Below are positions 27,838-35,589 of a stretch of DNA of 64,000 nucleotides, piece after piece (the stretch's first letter is position 1; each line of letters opens with the position of its first letter). Position numbers and translations under genes: made by a program. Source of the DNA: Chryseobacterium joostei. Lineage in GTDB: Bacteria; Bacteroidota; Bacteroidia; Flavobacteriales; Weeksellaceae. The DNA is taken from assembly GCF_003815775.1 (NCBI RefSeq), contig NZ_CP033926.1, positions 3,720,001 to 3,784,000 on the forward strand. The letters run 5' to 3'. Under the pieces are notes generated by a model. It was not told the DNA's origin. It saw only the letters and a program-made list of their open reading frames with translations, and made no database searches.

Positions 27838-28797
27838 ATGAAAATTACAGATCATATAAAAAATGCAAATGGAAAAACCTTATTCTCCTTAGAAGTGGTT
27901 CCGCCACAAAAAGGGATAGGTATTGAAGATCTCTATACAAACATAGATCCGTTGATGGAGTTCAAACCACCATTCATTGATGTAACTACTTCAAGAGAAG
28001 AATATATCTATCTAGACAAAGGAAATGGTTTGATGGAGCGCCGTATCACAAGAATGCGTCCGGGAACACTGGGAATTTGTGCTGCCATTCAACATAAATA
28101 TAATGTAGATACAGTTCCACACTTACTTTGCGGAGGTTTTACCAAAGAAGAAACCGAATATCTTCTGGTAGACTGTATGTACCTTGGGATTGATAATGTA
28201 ATGGCGCTGAGAGGGGATGCTATGAAAGGGCACCAGTATTTTGAGCCTACACAAGGAGGACATGCCAGCGCAATGGATCTTGTTAACCAGATTAATGATC
28301 TTGGAAGAGGGAAATATCTCCACAATGAAGAGCAGGTTTGTGATGAACTTAATAAATTCTGCATTGGGGTAGCAGGGTATCCGGAGAAACATATGGAAGC
28401 CCCATCCATGAACTATGATTTAAAATGGCTGAAGCAAAAAGTAGATGCCGGAGCAGATTATATTGTGACCCAAATGTTTTTTGATAATAAAAAGTATATT
28501 GAATTCGTTCAGAAAGCAAGAGAAATGGGAATTACAGTTCCAATCATTCCGGGAATTAAACCCATTGCTACAAAAAAACATTTGAAAATTCTTCCTCAGG
28601 TATTCAAGATAGATCTTCCGGAAGAACTGATTACTGAAGTTGAAAATGCTAAAAACAATGAAGCCGTAAAGCAAATTGGAATAGAGTGGTCTATTGCCCA
28701 ATGTAAGGAACTTCTTGATTTTGGAGTTCCTGTTCTACACTTTTACTCTATGGGGAAAAGTGATAATATAAAGAGTATTGCTTGTGAATTGTTTTAA
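27838..28797 (+). CDS. metF: Methylenetetrahydrofolate reductase
   Basis: The 319-residue protein is MetF: FSLEVVPPQKGIG at the N-terminus (substrate-binding Glu), FIDVTTSREEY, CGGFTKEETEYLLVDC, NVMALRGDAMKG (FAD-binding region), VGVAGYPEKH-like IGVAGYPEKHMEAPSM, DAGADYIVTQMFFDN and VPIIPGIKPI. It reduces 5,10-methylene- to 5-methyl-tetrahydrofolate, the methyl donor for MetH. It is the last gene of the operon and the last host gene before the prophage. Confidence 0.97.
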   Translation: MKITDHIKNANGKTLFSLEVVPPQKGIGIEDLYTNIDPLMEFKPPFIDVTTSREEYIYLDKGNGLMERRITRMRPGTLGICAAIQHKYNVDTVPHLLCGGFTKEETEYLLVDCMYLGIDNVMALRGDAMKGHQYFEPTQGGHASAMDLVNQINDLGRGKYLHNEEQVCDELNKFCIGVAGYPEKHMEAPSMNYDLKWLKQKVDAGADYIVTQMFFDNKKYIEFVQKAREMGITVPIIPGIKPIATKKHLKILPQVFKIDLPEELITEVENAKNNEAVKQIGIEWSIAQCKELLDFGVPVLHFYSMGKSDNIKSIACELF

Positions 28798-28825
28798 ATT
28801 GCCTGTTCGGGTTGTTTTTAGGAGG

Positions 28826-28848
28826 TTTTACAATTATTAGTTGTAAAA
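28826..28848. promoter_or_regulatory. Inverted repeat before the integrase gene, possible operator
   Basis: TTTTACAA (28826-28833) is inverted at 28841-28848 (TTGTAAAA) with a 7-base spacer. The TTACAA/TTGTAA half-sites resemble the TTACAAC/GTTGTAA sites in the repressor control region at 30901-30947. It may be a repressor site that also controls integrase, or a weak terminator of metF (no T tract follows). Confidence 0.4.
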
Positions 28849-28887
28849 TAATCTATTTAAAATGTGTATAAAATAAGTATAAAACAG

Positions 28888-28895
28888 TACTTTTG
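28888..28895 (+). promoter_or_regulatory. -7 element of the integrase promoter
   Basis: TACTTTTG fits TAnnTTTG exactly and lies 27 bp before the integrase ATG. No convincing TTG box is found 17-23 bp upstream, so the promoter may need an activator. Confidence 0.45.
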
Positions 28896-28897
28896 TT

Positions 28898-28919
28898 CAG
28901 ACATTTTTCAGACATTTTT
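28898..28919 (+). repeat. Tandem 11-bp direct repeat immediately before integrase
   Basis: CAGACATTTTT occurs twice back-to-back (28898-28908 and 28909-28919), ending 3 bp before the integrase ATG. It could be an integrase arm-type site or part of the left attachment region. The outer prophage boundary cannot be defined because the right end lies beyond the window. Confidence 0.55.
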
Positions 28920-28922
28920 AAA

Positions 28923-30119
28923 ATGGAAATAGAAATCAAACTAGACAAAGTAAAGTTAAGGAAAAAAGGGCATCCTATTATTATTAGTATTTTTGTGAGC
29001 AAAAGTGACAGGCAATACCCAGTTACTGGCTACTATTCAATGCCTGAAGATTGGAATGAGAAGAAAAATATTCCAAAGATTTCTCATCCGTTGTATTATG
29101 GATTAATGGAATTCATTCATAAAACTAATATCAAAATAAATAGGATTCTTGAAAGGAGATATTTAATGTCTTCCGAAGAGATAAAAAATTTTATATTGAA
29201 TGATAACCCAGATTCTTTGGTTAAATTTTGGAAGAAGTATGCCGATGAAATAAGAAAAAATGGAAGTGAAAGCAACGCAATAGTATATGAAAATAGGTTA
29301 AAGGCTTTGACTTCTTTTAAATCCGATGTTCTTTTTAAAGAAGTCACATATGATTTTTTGGTAAAGTATAAAGAGTTCCATTTTTCAAAAAAAACTAAAT
29401 CAGGTAAAAAAAGGGTTTCAAATAATACCATGACATTGTATTTAAAAACAATGAAATCAGTAATAAAAGAAGCAAAAAAAAGACGGCTTTATGTTCCGGA
29501 AGATTCTTACGATCCTTTTGATGGGACTTATCCAAAATCAACGCCAACTATAGACAAATATCTTGCTATAGAAGAAATGAGAACAATCATCAAATTTAAC
29601 TATAAGCATAAATTTTACGATTTCTTCATCCTTTGTTTTCTGCTTGGTGGCATAGATTATATTGATCTAAAAAACTTAACTTATGATCATGTAAAAAATG
29701 GAAGAGTTGTTTTTGAGAGGTTTAAAGGCGGGACCCATGAAATAATCAATAATTATATATTTCCTCATACATGGGTTATTTTAGAAAAATACAAAGACGA
29801 TAGCGGTTACCTAGTCCCAATTCACCAATTAGAAAAAGAAAGATTTCAGTTTAGAGACTCATATATGCACAAAATAAGAAGATGGATTAAAAGCATAGGC
29901 ATTGAGTCTTATGTGTCGACAAAAACACCACGATATACTTTTATTAACATTGGCAAGCAATTATTATTAAGCCGGGATATAATTATGGAATTAACGGGGC
30001 ATTCACACGGTGATGTACATTCTATTTATGAGGGTAAGTATCCTGACCACGTAAAAGATGAAGTGCATAGAAAAATAATTGATGCCGTTTTCTTAGATTG
30101 GATTAATGAAATAAAATAA
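28923..30119 (+). CDS. Prophage tyrosine recombinase (integrase)
   Basis: The 398-residue protein has an N-terminal arm-type DNA-binding region (residues 1-90), a SAM-like core-binding domain (about 95-205) and a C-terminal catalytic domain. The catalytic block shows TPRYTF (second arginine), ELTGHSHGDV with the conserved histidine, and the nucleophile tyrosine in HSIYEGKYP. The box normally holding the first arginine reads FLLGGIDYIDLKNL, with glycine in its place. Start 28923 (MEIEIKLD) is chosen because an upstream TTG lies inside the direct repeat. It probably integrates the phage next to metF and excises it with a helper. Confidence 0.88.
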   Translation: MEIEIKLDKVKLRKKGHPIIISIFVSKSDRQYPVTGYYSMPEDWNEKKNIPKISHPLYYGLMEFIHKTNIKINRILERRYLMSSEEIKNFILNDNPDSLVKFWKKYADEIRKNGSESNAIVYENRLKALTSFKSDVLFKEVTYDFLVKYKEFHFSKKTKSGKKRVSNNTMTLYLKTMKSVIKEAKKRRLYVPEDSYDPFDGTYPKSTPTIDKYLAIEEMRTIIKFNYKHKFYDFFILCFLLGGIDYIDLKNLTYDHVKNGRVVFERFKGGTHEIINNYIFPHTWVILEKYKDDSGYLVPIHQLEKERFQFRDSYMHKIRRWIKSIGIESYVSTKTPRYTFINIGKQLLLSRDIIMELTGHSHGDVHSIYEGKYPDHVKDEVHRKIIDAVFLDWINEIK

Positions 30120-30120
30120 T

Positions 30121-30152
30121 AAAAAAGGTCCCGTTTGGGGCTTTTTTTTTCA
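30121..30152 (+). terminator. Terminator after the integrase gene
   Basis: AAAAAAGGTCCC can pair with GGGGCTTTTTT with one bulge, followed by more T residues. It begins just after the integrase stop codon and faces the convergent repressor gene. Confidence 0.6.
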
Positions 30153-30181
30153 TTTATTGTTTATTTCGTGCGATTTAAGCA

Positions 30182-30880
30182 TTATCTATTTATTCGTTTT
30201 GTTCTTCCGCTTGTTCTGTGTTCTACTACATTATATAAGAATGATACCTCATGAAGATTAAGTGTGAAATCTTTATACTTGCCATCTGTATTCAATGAAT
30301 GACATACAATTTCTCCAGTTTCCACATTGTGATTGGTTATTTCTTTAAGCATTATGCCTTTTGTTCCGTGTGCAATAATGAAATCATAATCTTTATAATG
30401 TAGCTTGTACTGCCATAGATCTCGTTTTATTTCTCTTCCTATTACTATATCACCAGAGTAATAATATGGCTCCATACTGTCACCATCAATCTCAAAGGCC
30501 ATATATTTACCCTTGTATTCTTTATCTGCTTCAACCAATACCACTGGTAGATCTTTTAAATAATCATCTGCATAATAGCTATCTGTATAGCCAGCTCTGG
30601 CTTTGTTTGTAACCAATCTTACTTCTATATGTGACGGATATGTCTTAGGCTTTAGGTTGGATTCGATAGTATAATCGGCAAAGTCGCTAAGATTGATATC
30701 TAGTTTATTTTCAATAGTTGTAATAAAGTTGTCGGGAGGTTGTAGTTTTTTATTCATGTACTTGCTTACATTTCCTTTATCAGCTCCAGTTATATCAACG
30801 ATATCCTTGTTTCGTAACTTTCTTATTATGACTAAGTTATAAAACCCTATTATTTTTTCTTCTAAAGTTAATTGATCCAT
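30182..30880 (-). CDS. CI-like phage repressor with S24 (LexA-type) peptidase domain
   Basis: The 232-residue protein has an N-terminal helix-turn-helix (residues 1-65, IVDITGADKGNVSKYMNKKL) and a C-terminal S24 peptidase domain. The catalytic pair is Ser135 (DGDSMEP) and Lys179 (GIMLKEI), with an Ala96-Gly97 cleavage bond in KARAGY. Such repressors keep the prophage silent and self-cleave after DNA damage. It is divergent from the early operon; the 170-bp space between them is rich in repeat half-sites. Its 3' end faces the integrase terminator. Confidence 0.93.
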   Translation of the reverse strand: MDQLTLEEKIIGFYNLVIIRKLRNKDIVDITGADKGNVSKYMNKKLQPPDNFITTIENKLDINLSDFADYTIESNLKPKTYPSHIEVRLVTNKARAGYTDSYYADDYLKDLPVVLVEADKEYKGKYMAFEIDGDSMEPYYYSGDIVIGREIKRDLWQYKLHYKDYDFIIAHGTKGIMLKEITNHNVETGEIVCHSLNTDGKYKDFTLNLHEVSFLYNVVEHRTSGRTKRINR

Positions 30881-30900
30881 TTATTTAGAATGTTTATAAA

Positions 30901-30956
30901 TTACAACATAATTACAACAAATTGAATAAAAGTTGTTTTTGTTGTAAAAAAGTTGT
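30901..30956. promoter_or_regulatory. Repressor operator region with repeated TTACAAC/GTTGT half-sites
   Basis: TTACAAC occurs at 30901-30907 and 30912-30918 (11 bp apart, one helical turn). The reverse-complement type GTTGT occurs at 30932-30936, 30941-30945 (as GTTGTAA to 30947) and 30952-30956. Together they form an imperfect large inverted arrangement between the repressor and early genes. This fits cooperative binding of a lambda-type repressor. Inferred from arrangement. Confidence 0.6.
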
Positions 30957-30964
30957 TATATTTG
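30933..30964 (+). promoter_or_regulatory. Early prophage promoter
   Basis: TATATTTG at 30957-30964 matches the -7 box exactly; TTG at 30933-30935 is 21 bp upstream. The promoter overlaps the GTTGT half-sites, so bound repressor would block it. Transcription would begin near 30971, reading into the gene at 31051. Confidence 0.7.
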
Positions 30965-30977
30965 TTATCAGATAACA
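30963..30977. promoter_or_regulatory. Perfect palindrome at the early promoter start
   Basis: TGTTATC-A-GATAACA is a perfect 7+1+7 palindrome that starts inside the -7 box and covers the expected transcription start. It is a good candidate for a Cro-like or second operator, distinct from the TTACAAC sites. Confidence 0.6.
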
Positions 30978-31050
30978 GCATGCAAATATAAACAAAAGAA
31001 ATGTTTATAAAAATGTGGAAATCCCTGAAAATATTTAAAACATATTACTT

Positions 31051-31326
31051 ATGAAAAGAATTGAAGTTGGTAATTATTTAGACAATAATCTTACTGAGTT
31101 ACTAAGTAAGAACACGACATTGAAAGATGCTGCCAATATTGGAGCGGAGACTAACATTAGTTCTTCATTAATTCTAAAGGTTAAGAATGGAACGTCGAGA
31201 GTCACTGAAATGAACAAAAAGGCTATTGATAAGCTGCTCGTTATTGCTTACCAAAATATTGAGGCAAACGAGAAAGAAGCTAAGAAGAACAAAAGAACTT
31301 TGAAAACGATATTAGACTGCATTTAA
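31051..31326 (+). CDS. Small early regulator-like protein (Cro position)
   Basis: The 91-residue protein is the first gene transcribed away from the repressor, the usual place of a Cro. Residues 20-65 (LKDAANIGAETNISSSLILKVKNGTSRVTEMNKKAI) look like a helix-turn-helix, with a basic tail. It has no clear family match by eye. It probably binds the palindrome or half-sites in the 30.9-kb control region. The stop is followed at once by the next gene. Confidence 0.6.
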   Translation: MKRIEVGNYLDNNLTELLSKNTTLKDAANIGAETNISSSLILKVKNGTSRVTEMNKKAIDKLLVIAYQNIEANEKEAKKNKRTLKTILDCI

Positions 31327-31327
31327 A

Positions 31328-31606
31328 ATGGATAATACAGTATTGATTCCAGATGGATATGTTCTTGTGCCTGTAGCCTGGGCTGAAAAATACTTTAATA
31401 AATCATTTTGGTCAGAAATACAAGAACCTAATATTAATGAAGTGGCTGAATATCTAGGAATAGGCATTGAAAAAATAAAAAAAGACTTAAGAAATATAGA
31501 TTGTCCTCTTAGGAAATCGGAAAAAAGCAGATCCGGTAGAGGCAATAAAACAAAGTTTCATAAGTGGTCAGTAGAAGAATATAAGGTTTGGTTAAGAAAT
31601 AAATAA
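31328..31606 (+). CDS. Excisionase/HTH-like small protein
   Basis: The 92-residue protein has PNINEVAEYLGIGIEKIKKDLRNIDCPLRKS at residues 36-66, a MerR/excisionase-like winged helix signature, and ends HKWSVEEYKVWLRNK, typical of HTH-17 proteins. It may direct prophage excision with the integrase or act as a regulator. It starts one base after the previous stop. Confidence 0.55.
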   Translation: MDNTVLIPDGYVLVPVAWAEKYFNKSFWSEIQEPNINEVAEYLGIGIEKIKKDLRNIDCPLRKSEKSRSGRGNKTKFHKWSVEEYKVWLRNK

Positions 31607-31665
31607 ATAAATAAACCACCTGTTGGCGCAGATGGCAATTAATAATCAAAAAAAGTTTTGAATTT

Positions 31666-31929
31666 ATGAGTACAAATGTAAAGCAAAAATTACCAAACGT
31701 CCAAATAAAAGGACCAGAAATATCAAAAAAAAGAGCTGAGAAGATAGCAAGAAACATTAATGCTATGAATACGGACTATCAAAGACTGGATGATAGAAGA
31801 TCATGGAGATTTTGGAAAAATTTAGAAAGTGTATTGAGAAAGAAAATTTCATCCCTTTCGATTAATGATATTGAAGTTATAAAACCATTATTGAATCCAG
31901 TAGAAGCAGAATTCTTTAACTTAAATTGA
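31666..31929 (+). CDS. Hypothetical early phage protein
   Basis: An 87-residue basic protein (KRAEKIARNINAMNTDYQRLDDRRSWRFWKNLESVLRKKIS) with predicted helices and no recognised domain. It is followed by another small gene one base later, so it belongs to the early operon. Confidence 0.55.
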   Translation: MSTNVKQKLPNVQIKGPEISKKRAEKIARNINAMNTDYQRLDDRRSWRFWKNLESVLRKKISSLSINDIEVIKPLLNPVEAEFFNLN

Positions 31930-31930
31930 T

Positions 31931-32116
31931 ATGAAAATAGCATTAAACTTAATTCTATTCGTAAATACTATTTACGTGTTGATCTGTTCAGAAAACCAAG
32001 ATGCATCAGTATTCTTTTTTCCGGTTTTCATTTATGTGGTTTTCGGATTTCTAAGATTTTGCCACAAAGATTTTTCTAAATACCTAAATACTCCAAATCA
32101 TGAAAAAAATACATAG
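31931..32116 (+). CDS. Small membrane protein
   Basis: The 61-residue protein is mostly hydrophobic (LNLILFVNTIYVLICS and VFFFPVFIYVVFGFLRF), consistent with two membrane helices. It overlaps the next small frame by 17 bp. Unknown; small phage membrane proteins sometimes affect host membrane or superinfection, but nothing here shows that. Confidence 0.5.
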   Translation: MKIALNLILFVNTIYVLICSENQDASVFFFPVFIYVVFGFLRFCHKDFSKYLNTPNHEKNT

Positions 32117-32276
32117 AAAAAGAAGTTGGAAAAAAATAATTATTGATAATAAAAAGGATAATCTAACCCATACAAGGCAAATCCATGATGCAACCTTATT
32201 TCAAGAATGGTTTGCAAAAATGGGAGGATTGATTGAAAGTGATGATATGGAAAAAGTAATTGAAAAATTCAAGTAA
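32100..32276 (+). CDS. Short basic ORF upstream of the Rad52-like gene
   Basis: A 58-residue frame (start MKKIHRKRSWKKIIIDNKK) with basic N-terminus and acidic C-terminus. Its stop TAA at 32274 is 1 bp before the Rad52-like ATG at 32278, and its start overlaps the preceding gene, a spacing typical of a phage operon. No family recognised. Confidence 0.5.
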   Translation: MKKIHRKRSWKKIIIDNKKDNLTHTRQIHDATLFQEWFAKMGGLIESDDMEKVIEKFK

Positions 32277-32277
32277 G

Positions 32278-32844
32278 ATGGGAGTAAGTAAAGAACAATT
32301 ACAGAAATTAAAAGAACCTTTCCCATTGAAATGGCGTGTTAAGGGCCTGCTTCCAGATAATCAAATGATTTTAATTGGATATATAGACGCAAGACAAGTT
32401 CAGGATAGACTTGATGCTGTTTTAGGAGCCGAAAACTGGCAAGATGATTATTTTGAAATAAAAAACAAACAATTCTGTAGAATCGGTATTAAAATCGAAG
32501 ATGAATGGGTTTGGAAAGCAGATTCAGGCTCAGAATCTTATTTAGATGCAAGTAAAGGAGAAACTTCCGATAGTCTTAAACGTGCTGCAGTTCATTGGGG
32601 TATCAATAGAGATTCTTATGAACTTGGAGAAATAATAATCAAATGTAAAATAGAAAATGGAATTCCGGCCCCTTGTGATCAAGCTGGTAATATTTTGAAA
32701 GGCAAAGATCTTTTGGAAGCTTGTAAAATAATATCCAAAGAAAAAGAATCAGAATTGATTTTTGACAAAACAGTTTTACCTACAAATCAAGATCCAATTA
32801 AAAGAGGAAGAACTTCCAAGAAACCTAAAATTATTTTACCATGA
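32278..32844 (+). CDS. Rad52/Rad22-like single-strand annealing protein
   Basis: The 188-residue protein carries the Rad52-family core: LPDNQMILIGYIDARQVQDRLDAVLGAENW (residues 24-53) and KGETSDSLKRAAVHWGI (near residue 95). Phage members anneal complementary single strands for recombination and replication (Sak-type recombinases). The ATG at 32278 is used because an upstream TTG lacks family support. The last codons overlap the start of the nuclease-FtsK gene (ATGA), so both are translated in a coupled way and likely act together. Confidence 0.82.
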   Translation: MGVSKEQLQKLKEPFPLKWRVKGLLPDNQMILIGYIDARQVQDRLDAVLGAENWQDDYFEIKNKQFCRIGIKIEDEWVWKADSGSESYLDASKGETSDSLKRAAVHWGINRDSYELGEIIIKCKIENGIPAPCDQAGNILKGKDLLEACKIISKEKESELIFDKTVLPTNQDPIKRGRTSKKPKIILP

Positions 32845-34970
32845 GCATTTATAAAACATATTCTCCTGAACAATTAGAAGAACTCAGTAGTAATTATATA
32901 ATAAAATCATGGTCATTTTCTAAGGTTGCCCAATTTTCAAGAAATGAAAAAGGTTTTGAAATGATCCATATTTATGGATATAATACAAAAAAAAGTGCGA
33001 CAACTCTTTCCGGAAACGCTTATCATGAAATTAGCCACTATTGGAAAGCAAAACAAAAAGGAATTACTCTTAGTTTGCCTGAATTAGAAAAAATAGCATT
33101 TGAATACATTGATAACATAGATGCTAATAAGTGGAAAATACAGAAAACTACACCAACAATAGCGGAGGCTAAAAAGAAATGTACCAAAACAACCACAGCA
33201 CTTTTAAATAATTTCTACCAAGAAAAAGAAGTTTATGAAGATCATATACATAAAGTTCTAGATGTTGAGATTCGATTTACTGATTATTTAACAATTAATG
33301 GTGTTGATATTCCTATACCATGTACTGTAATTATTGATTTGGTTATTGAAGATCACGACGGCAAAATAATAATTATTGATCATAAAAGCAGAAATGCGTT
33401 TTCATCAGAAGAAGAATTGTCTCTTTCAATTGGCAAACAAGCTATGACATATGTAAAGGCTTATGAAGCATATACTGGAGTCATTGTAGATGAAGTTTGG
33501 TTTTGTGAGAACAAGTATTCAAAAAATCAACAAGGAGGCTCACAATTAAACATGTTCAGAGTGATTCTAGATAATGACACTAGAAGACTATATGAGGCTT
33601 TGCTTTATGAGCCTCTTAAAAGAATGATAGAAGCTGTTTCAGATCCTGATTATGTCTATTTAATAAATGACTCTGACAACTTAATAGACCGAGCAGAATT
33701 ATATGAATTCTGGGCAAAAACTTTAATAGCTGAAATCAACGAATTTGATATTGATGAAATTGAAGTCAATAAAGATTTGGTTGAGAAAAGACTTAGAAAA
33801 ATTAGAGATTCTTCTACAAAATCAATTACACCAAAAGTTATTAAGCAGTTCAAAACAAACGCTGCATCATTTATTAAATACGATTTAAGCACAACGGATA
33901 TGAAACCACAGGAAAAAGTAGAGCATATATTGAAAACTTTCGGAATTCAAACAGAAGTAGCACATACATTTAACGGGTTCTCTTCTAATACTTTCTTGCT
34001 TGATGTGTCTGCGGGGACTAAAATAGCATCAATTCAAGGCCATAAGCTTGATATTGCAAATGCTTTAAATGTAGCAAATGTAAGAATCCCTAAAGATTTA
34101 AAAGTACACGATGGCAAGTCTTACTTACAAATAGAAACTGCAAAAAAACGTGATAGGGATCTGTTATGGGATGCGAAAGAATTGATAGGCCAAAAAATAC
34201 CAATTGGTAAGGATAATTTTGAACAAACTCTTTATTGGGATCTTGATAAGCAATCTACACCTTTTTTACTAGTATGTGGTGCTTCTGGATCAGGAAAATC
34301 AGCGGAATTAATAAGTATAATTGAATATGCTAGATTAATTCCTGAGGTTGATCAAATAATTATACTAGATCCTAAATATGAATTTTTAGATTATTCATCT
34401 ATAGAAAAAGTGGAGGTATATAATGAAATCATATCTATTGAGACTAAGGTTCAGAACCTTGTAGAAGAGATGAATTTACTTATAAAAAATGGTAAACAGA
34501 AAAAAATACTTATTGTATTTGATGAATTTGCTGACGCTGTCGCCTCTTCTAGAAAAGGAAAGGATCTAGATATTCATGATATGGTCCAAATTGGAAATTA
34601 TAGACCTACTAAGGGGCCTCTTGGCTTTCCTATTCCTGGTGCCCCAAAATTCCAAAGGCAGAAAGTTGGGGAACTGAAAAGCCTTGAAGAAAATATGCGA
34701 ATTATCAAACAAAAAGGCAGATCAGTTGGATTTAGAGGGGTTGATGCTACGCAAAGAGCATCTGCGAAAGTGATTACTGGGGATGCTAAAGTAAATTATT
34801 CTTTAATGATTTGTTTCAGGGTTCCAAAAGAAATTGATAGTAGAGTTGTTATAGATGATGCTGGAGCTGAAACACTGGCAGGAATGGGAGACGGTCTTCT
34901 TAAGACACCAGAATCTTCAGATTTAATAAGATTCCAATCATTTTATAAACCTAAAGAAATTACAACATGA
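32841..34970 (+). CDS. RecB-type nuclease fused to an FtsK-like DNA translocase
   Basis: A 709-residue two-part protein. Residues 50-260 are a PD-(D/E)XK nuclease of the RecB/Cas4 group: GNAYHE with His62, IIDLVIED with Asp166, IIIDHKS with Asp180 and Lys182, then Gln200 and Tyr204 (QAMTY), a full set of motifs. Residues 355-705 are an FtsK/SpoIIIE motor: a beta-domain-like part, Walker A CGASGSGKS (Lys486), Walker B ILIVFDEF (Asp561), VDATQRASAKVITG, and DDAGAETLAGMGDGLL matching the FtsK closing signature. The KOPS-reading gamma domain and membrane part are missing. It likely translocates on DNA while degrading it, perhaps producing single strands for the Rad52-like partner. Confidence 0.88.
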   Translation: MSIYKTYSPEQLEELSSNYIIKSWSFSKVAQFSRNEKGFEMIHIYGYNTKKSATTLSGNAYHEISHYWKAKQKGITLSLPELEKIAFEYIDNIDANKWKIQKTTPTIAEAKKKCTKTTTALLNNFYQEKEVYEDHIHKVLDVEIRFTDYLTINGVDIPIPCTVIIDLVIEDHDGKIIIIDHKSRNAFSSEEELSLSIGKQAMTYVKAYEAYTGVIVDEVWFCENKYSKNQQGGSQLNMFRVILDNDTRRLYEALLYEPLKRMIEAVSDPDYVYLINDSDNLIDRAELYEFWAKTLIAEINEFDIDEIEVNKDLVEKRLRKIRDSSTKSITPKVIKQFKTNAASFIKYDLSTTDMKPQEKVEHILKTFGIQTEVAHTFNGFSSNTFLLDVSAGTKIASIQGHKLDIANALNVANVRIPKDLKVHDGKSYLQIETAKKRDRDLLWDAKELIGQKIPIGKDNFEQTLYWDLDKQSTPFLLVCGASGSGKSAELISIIEYARLIPEVDQIIILDPKYEFLDYSSIEKVEVYNEIISIETKVQNLVEEMNLLIKNGKQKKILIVFDEFADAVASSRKGKDLDIHDMVQIGNYRPTKGPLGFPIPGAPKFQRQKVGELKSLEENMRIIKQKGRSVGFRGVDATQRASAKVITGDAKVNYSLMICFRVPKEIDSRVVIDDAGAETLAGMGDGLLKTPESSDLIRFQSFYKPKEITT

Positions 34971-35428
34971 TCAATAGTACAATTAAACCAAAGAAAGGGC
35001 AATGTATAGATTGTCCTCCAGGTACACCGGATCAATACATTACAGCTAGAAGATGTAAAGCATTTCACTATAAACTGCATAAAAGTAAGGAATGGCTGAA
35101 AAAATCAAATGATAAAAAAGAAACAGTAGTTAAAAAGCCAATTGCAAAGTTTTCTCCTAAAAGAAAGAAAGAAAACAGACAATACACGATTAAAAGACTT
35201 CAGTTTTTAGATCAACCAGAAAACCAAAGATGTTTTATTGATGGCTGCAATAATAGAGCAGATACAATTGAACACACCGCGGGACGTTGGGGATCAAATT
35301 ACTTGGATGAATCAACTTGGAAGCCTTGCTGTAATTTTCACAATCTGGAATTAGAACGCAATTCAGAATTATCTGAAAAGTATCAGGTAAGTAAAATATC
35401 AGGAAAACAAAAAATAATCAAAAGATAA
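34967..35428 (+). CDS. NinG-like/HNH zinc endonuclease
   Basis: The 153-residue protein has a CxxC at residues 13-16 and later RCFIDGCNNRADTIEHTAGR, then WKPCCNFHNLELERNSELSEK. This is the cysteine/histidine pattern of NinG-like and HNH recombination endonucleases. In lambda, NinG helps the Red pathway process branched DNA. It starts inside the last codon of the nuclease-FtsK gene (ATGA), supporting a joint recombination module. Confidence 0.72.
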   Translation: MINSTIKPKKGQCIDCPPGTPDQYITARRCKAFHYKLHKSKEWLKKSNDKKETVVKKPIAKFSPKRKKENRQYTIKRLQFLDQPENQRCFIDGCNNRADTIEHTAGRWGSNYLDESTWKPCCNFHNLELERNSELSEKYQVSKISGKQKIIKR

Positions 35429-35433
35429 TTTTA

Positions 35434-35589
35434 ATGGATTTAAATAACGGCTTCTTCTTAGGGAAAGATAATTCTGGGTTCATAATATGGAATCAAAAAG
35501 AAGTTAAAAGGCTTATGTCTAAAGATTTTAAAGAGGCTGTTATAGAATCAAAATTATTAACTAAAAACGTCAACAAAAATGGCAAATAG
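35434..35589 (+). CDS. Short hypothetical phage ORF
   Basis: A 51-residue frame (MDLNNGFFLGKDNSGFI) that fills the gap after the NinG-like gene and overlaps the next gene's start by 11 bp. No family seen; supported only by close packing. Confidence 0.45.
   Translation: MDLNNGFFLGKDNSGFIIWNQKEVKRLMSKDFKEAVIESKLLTKNVNKNGK

Noticed and set aside
30181..30240. tRNA-like attachment site near the integrase
   Set aside because: No tRNA fold is visible here or elsewhere in the window; the attachment site could not be located.
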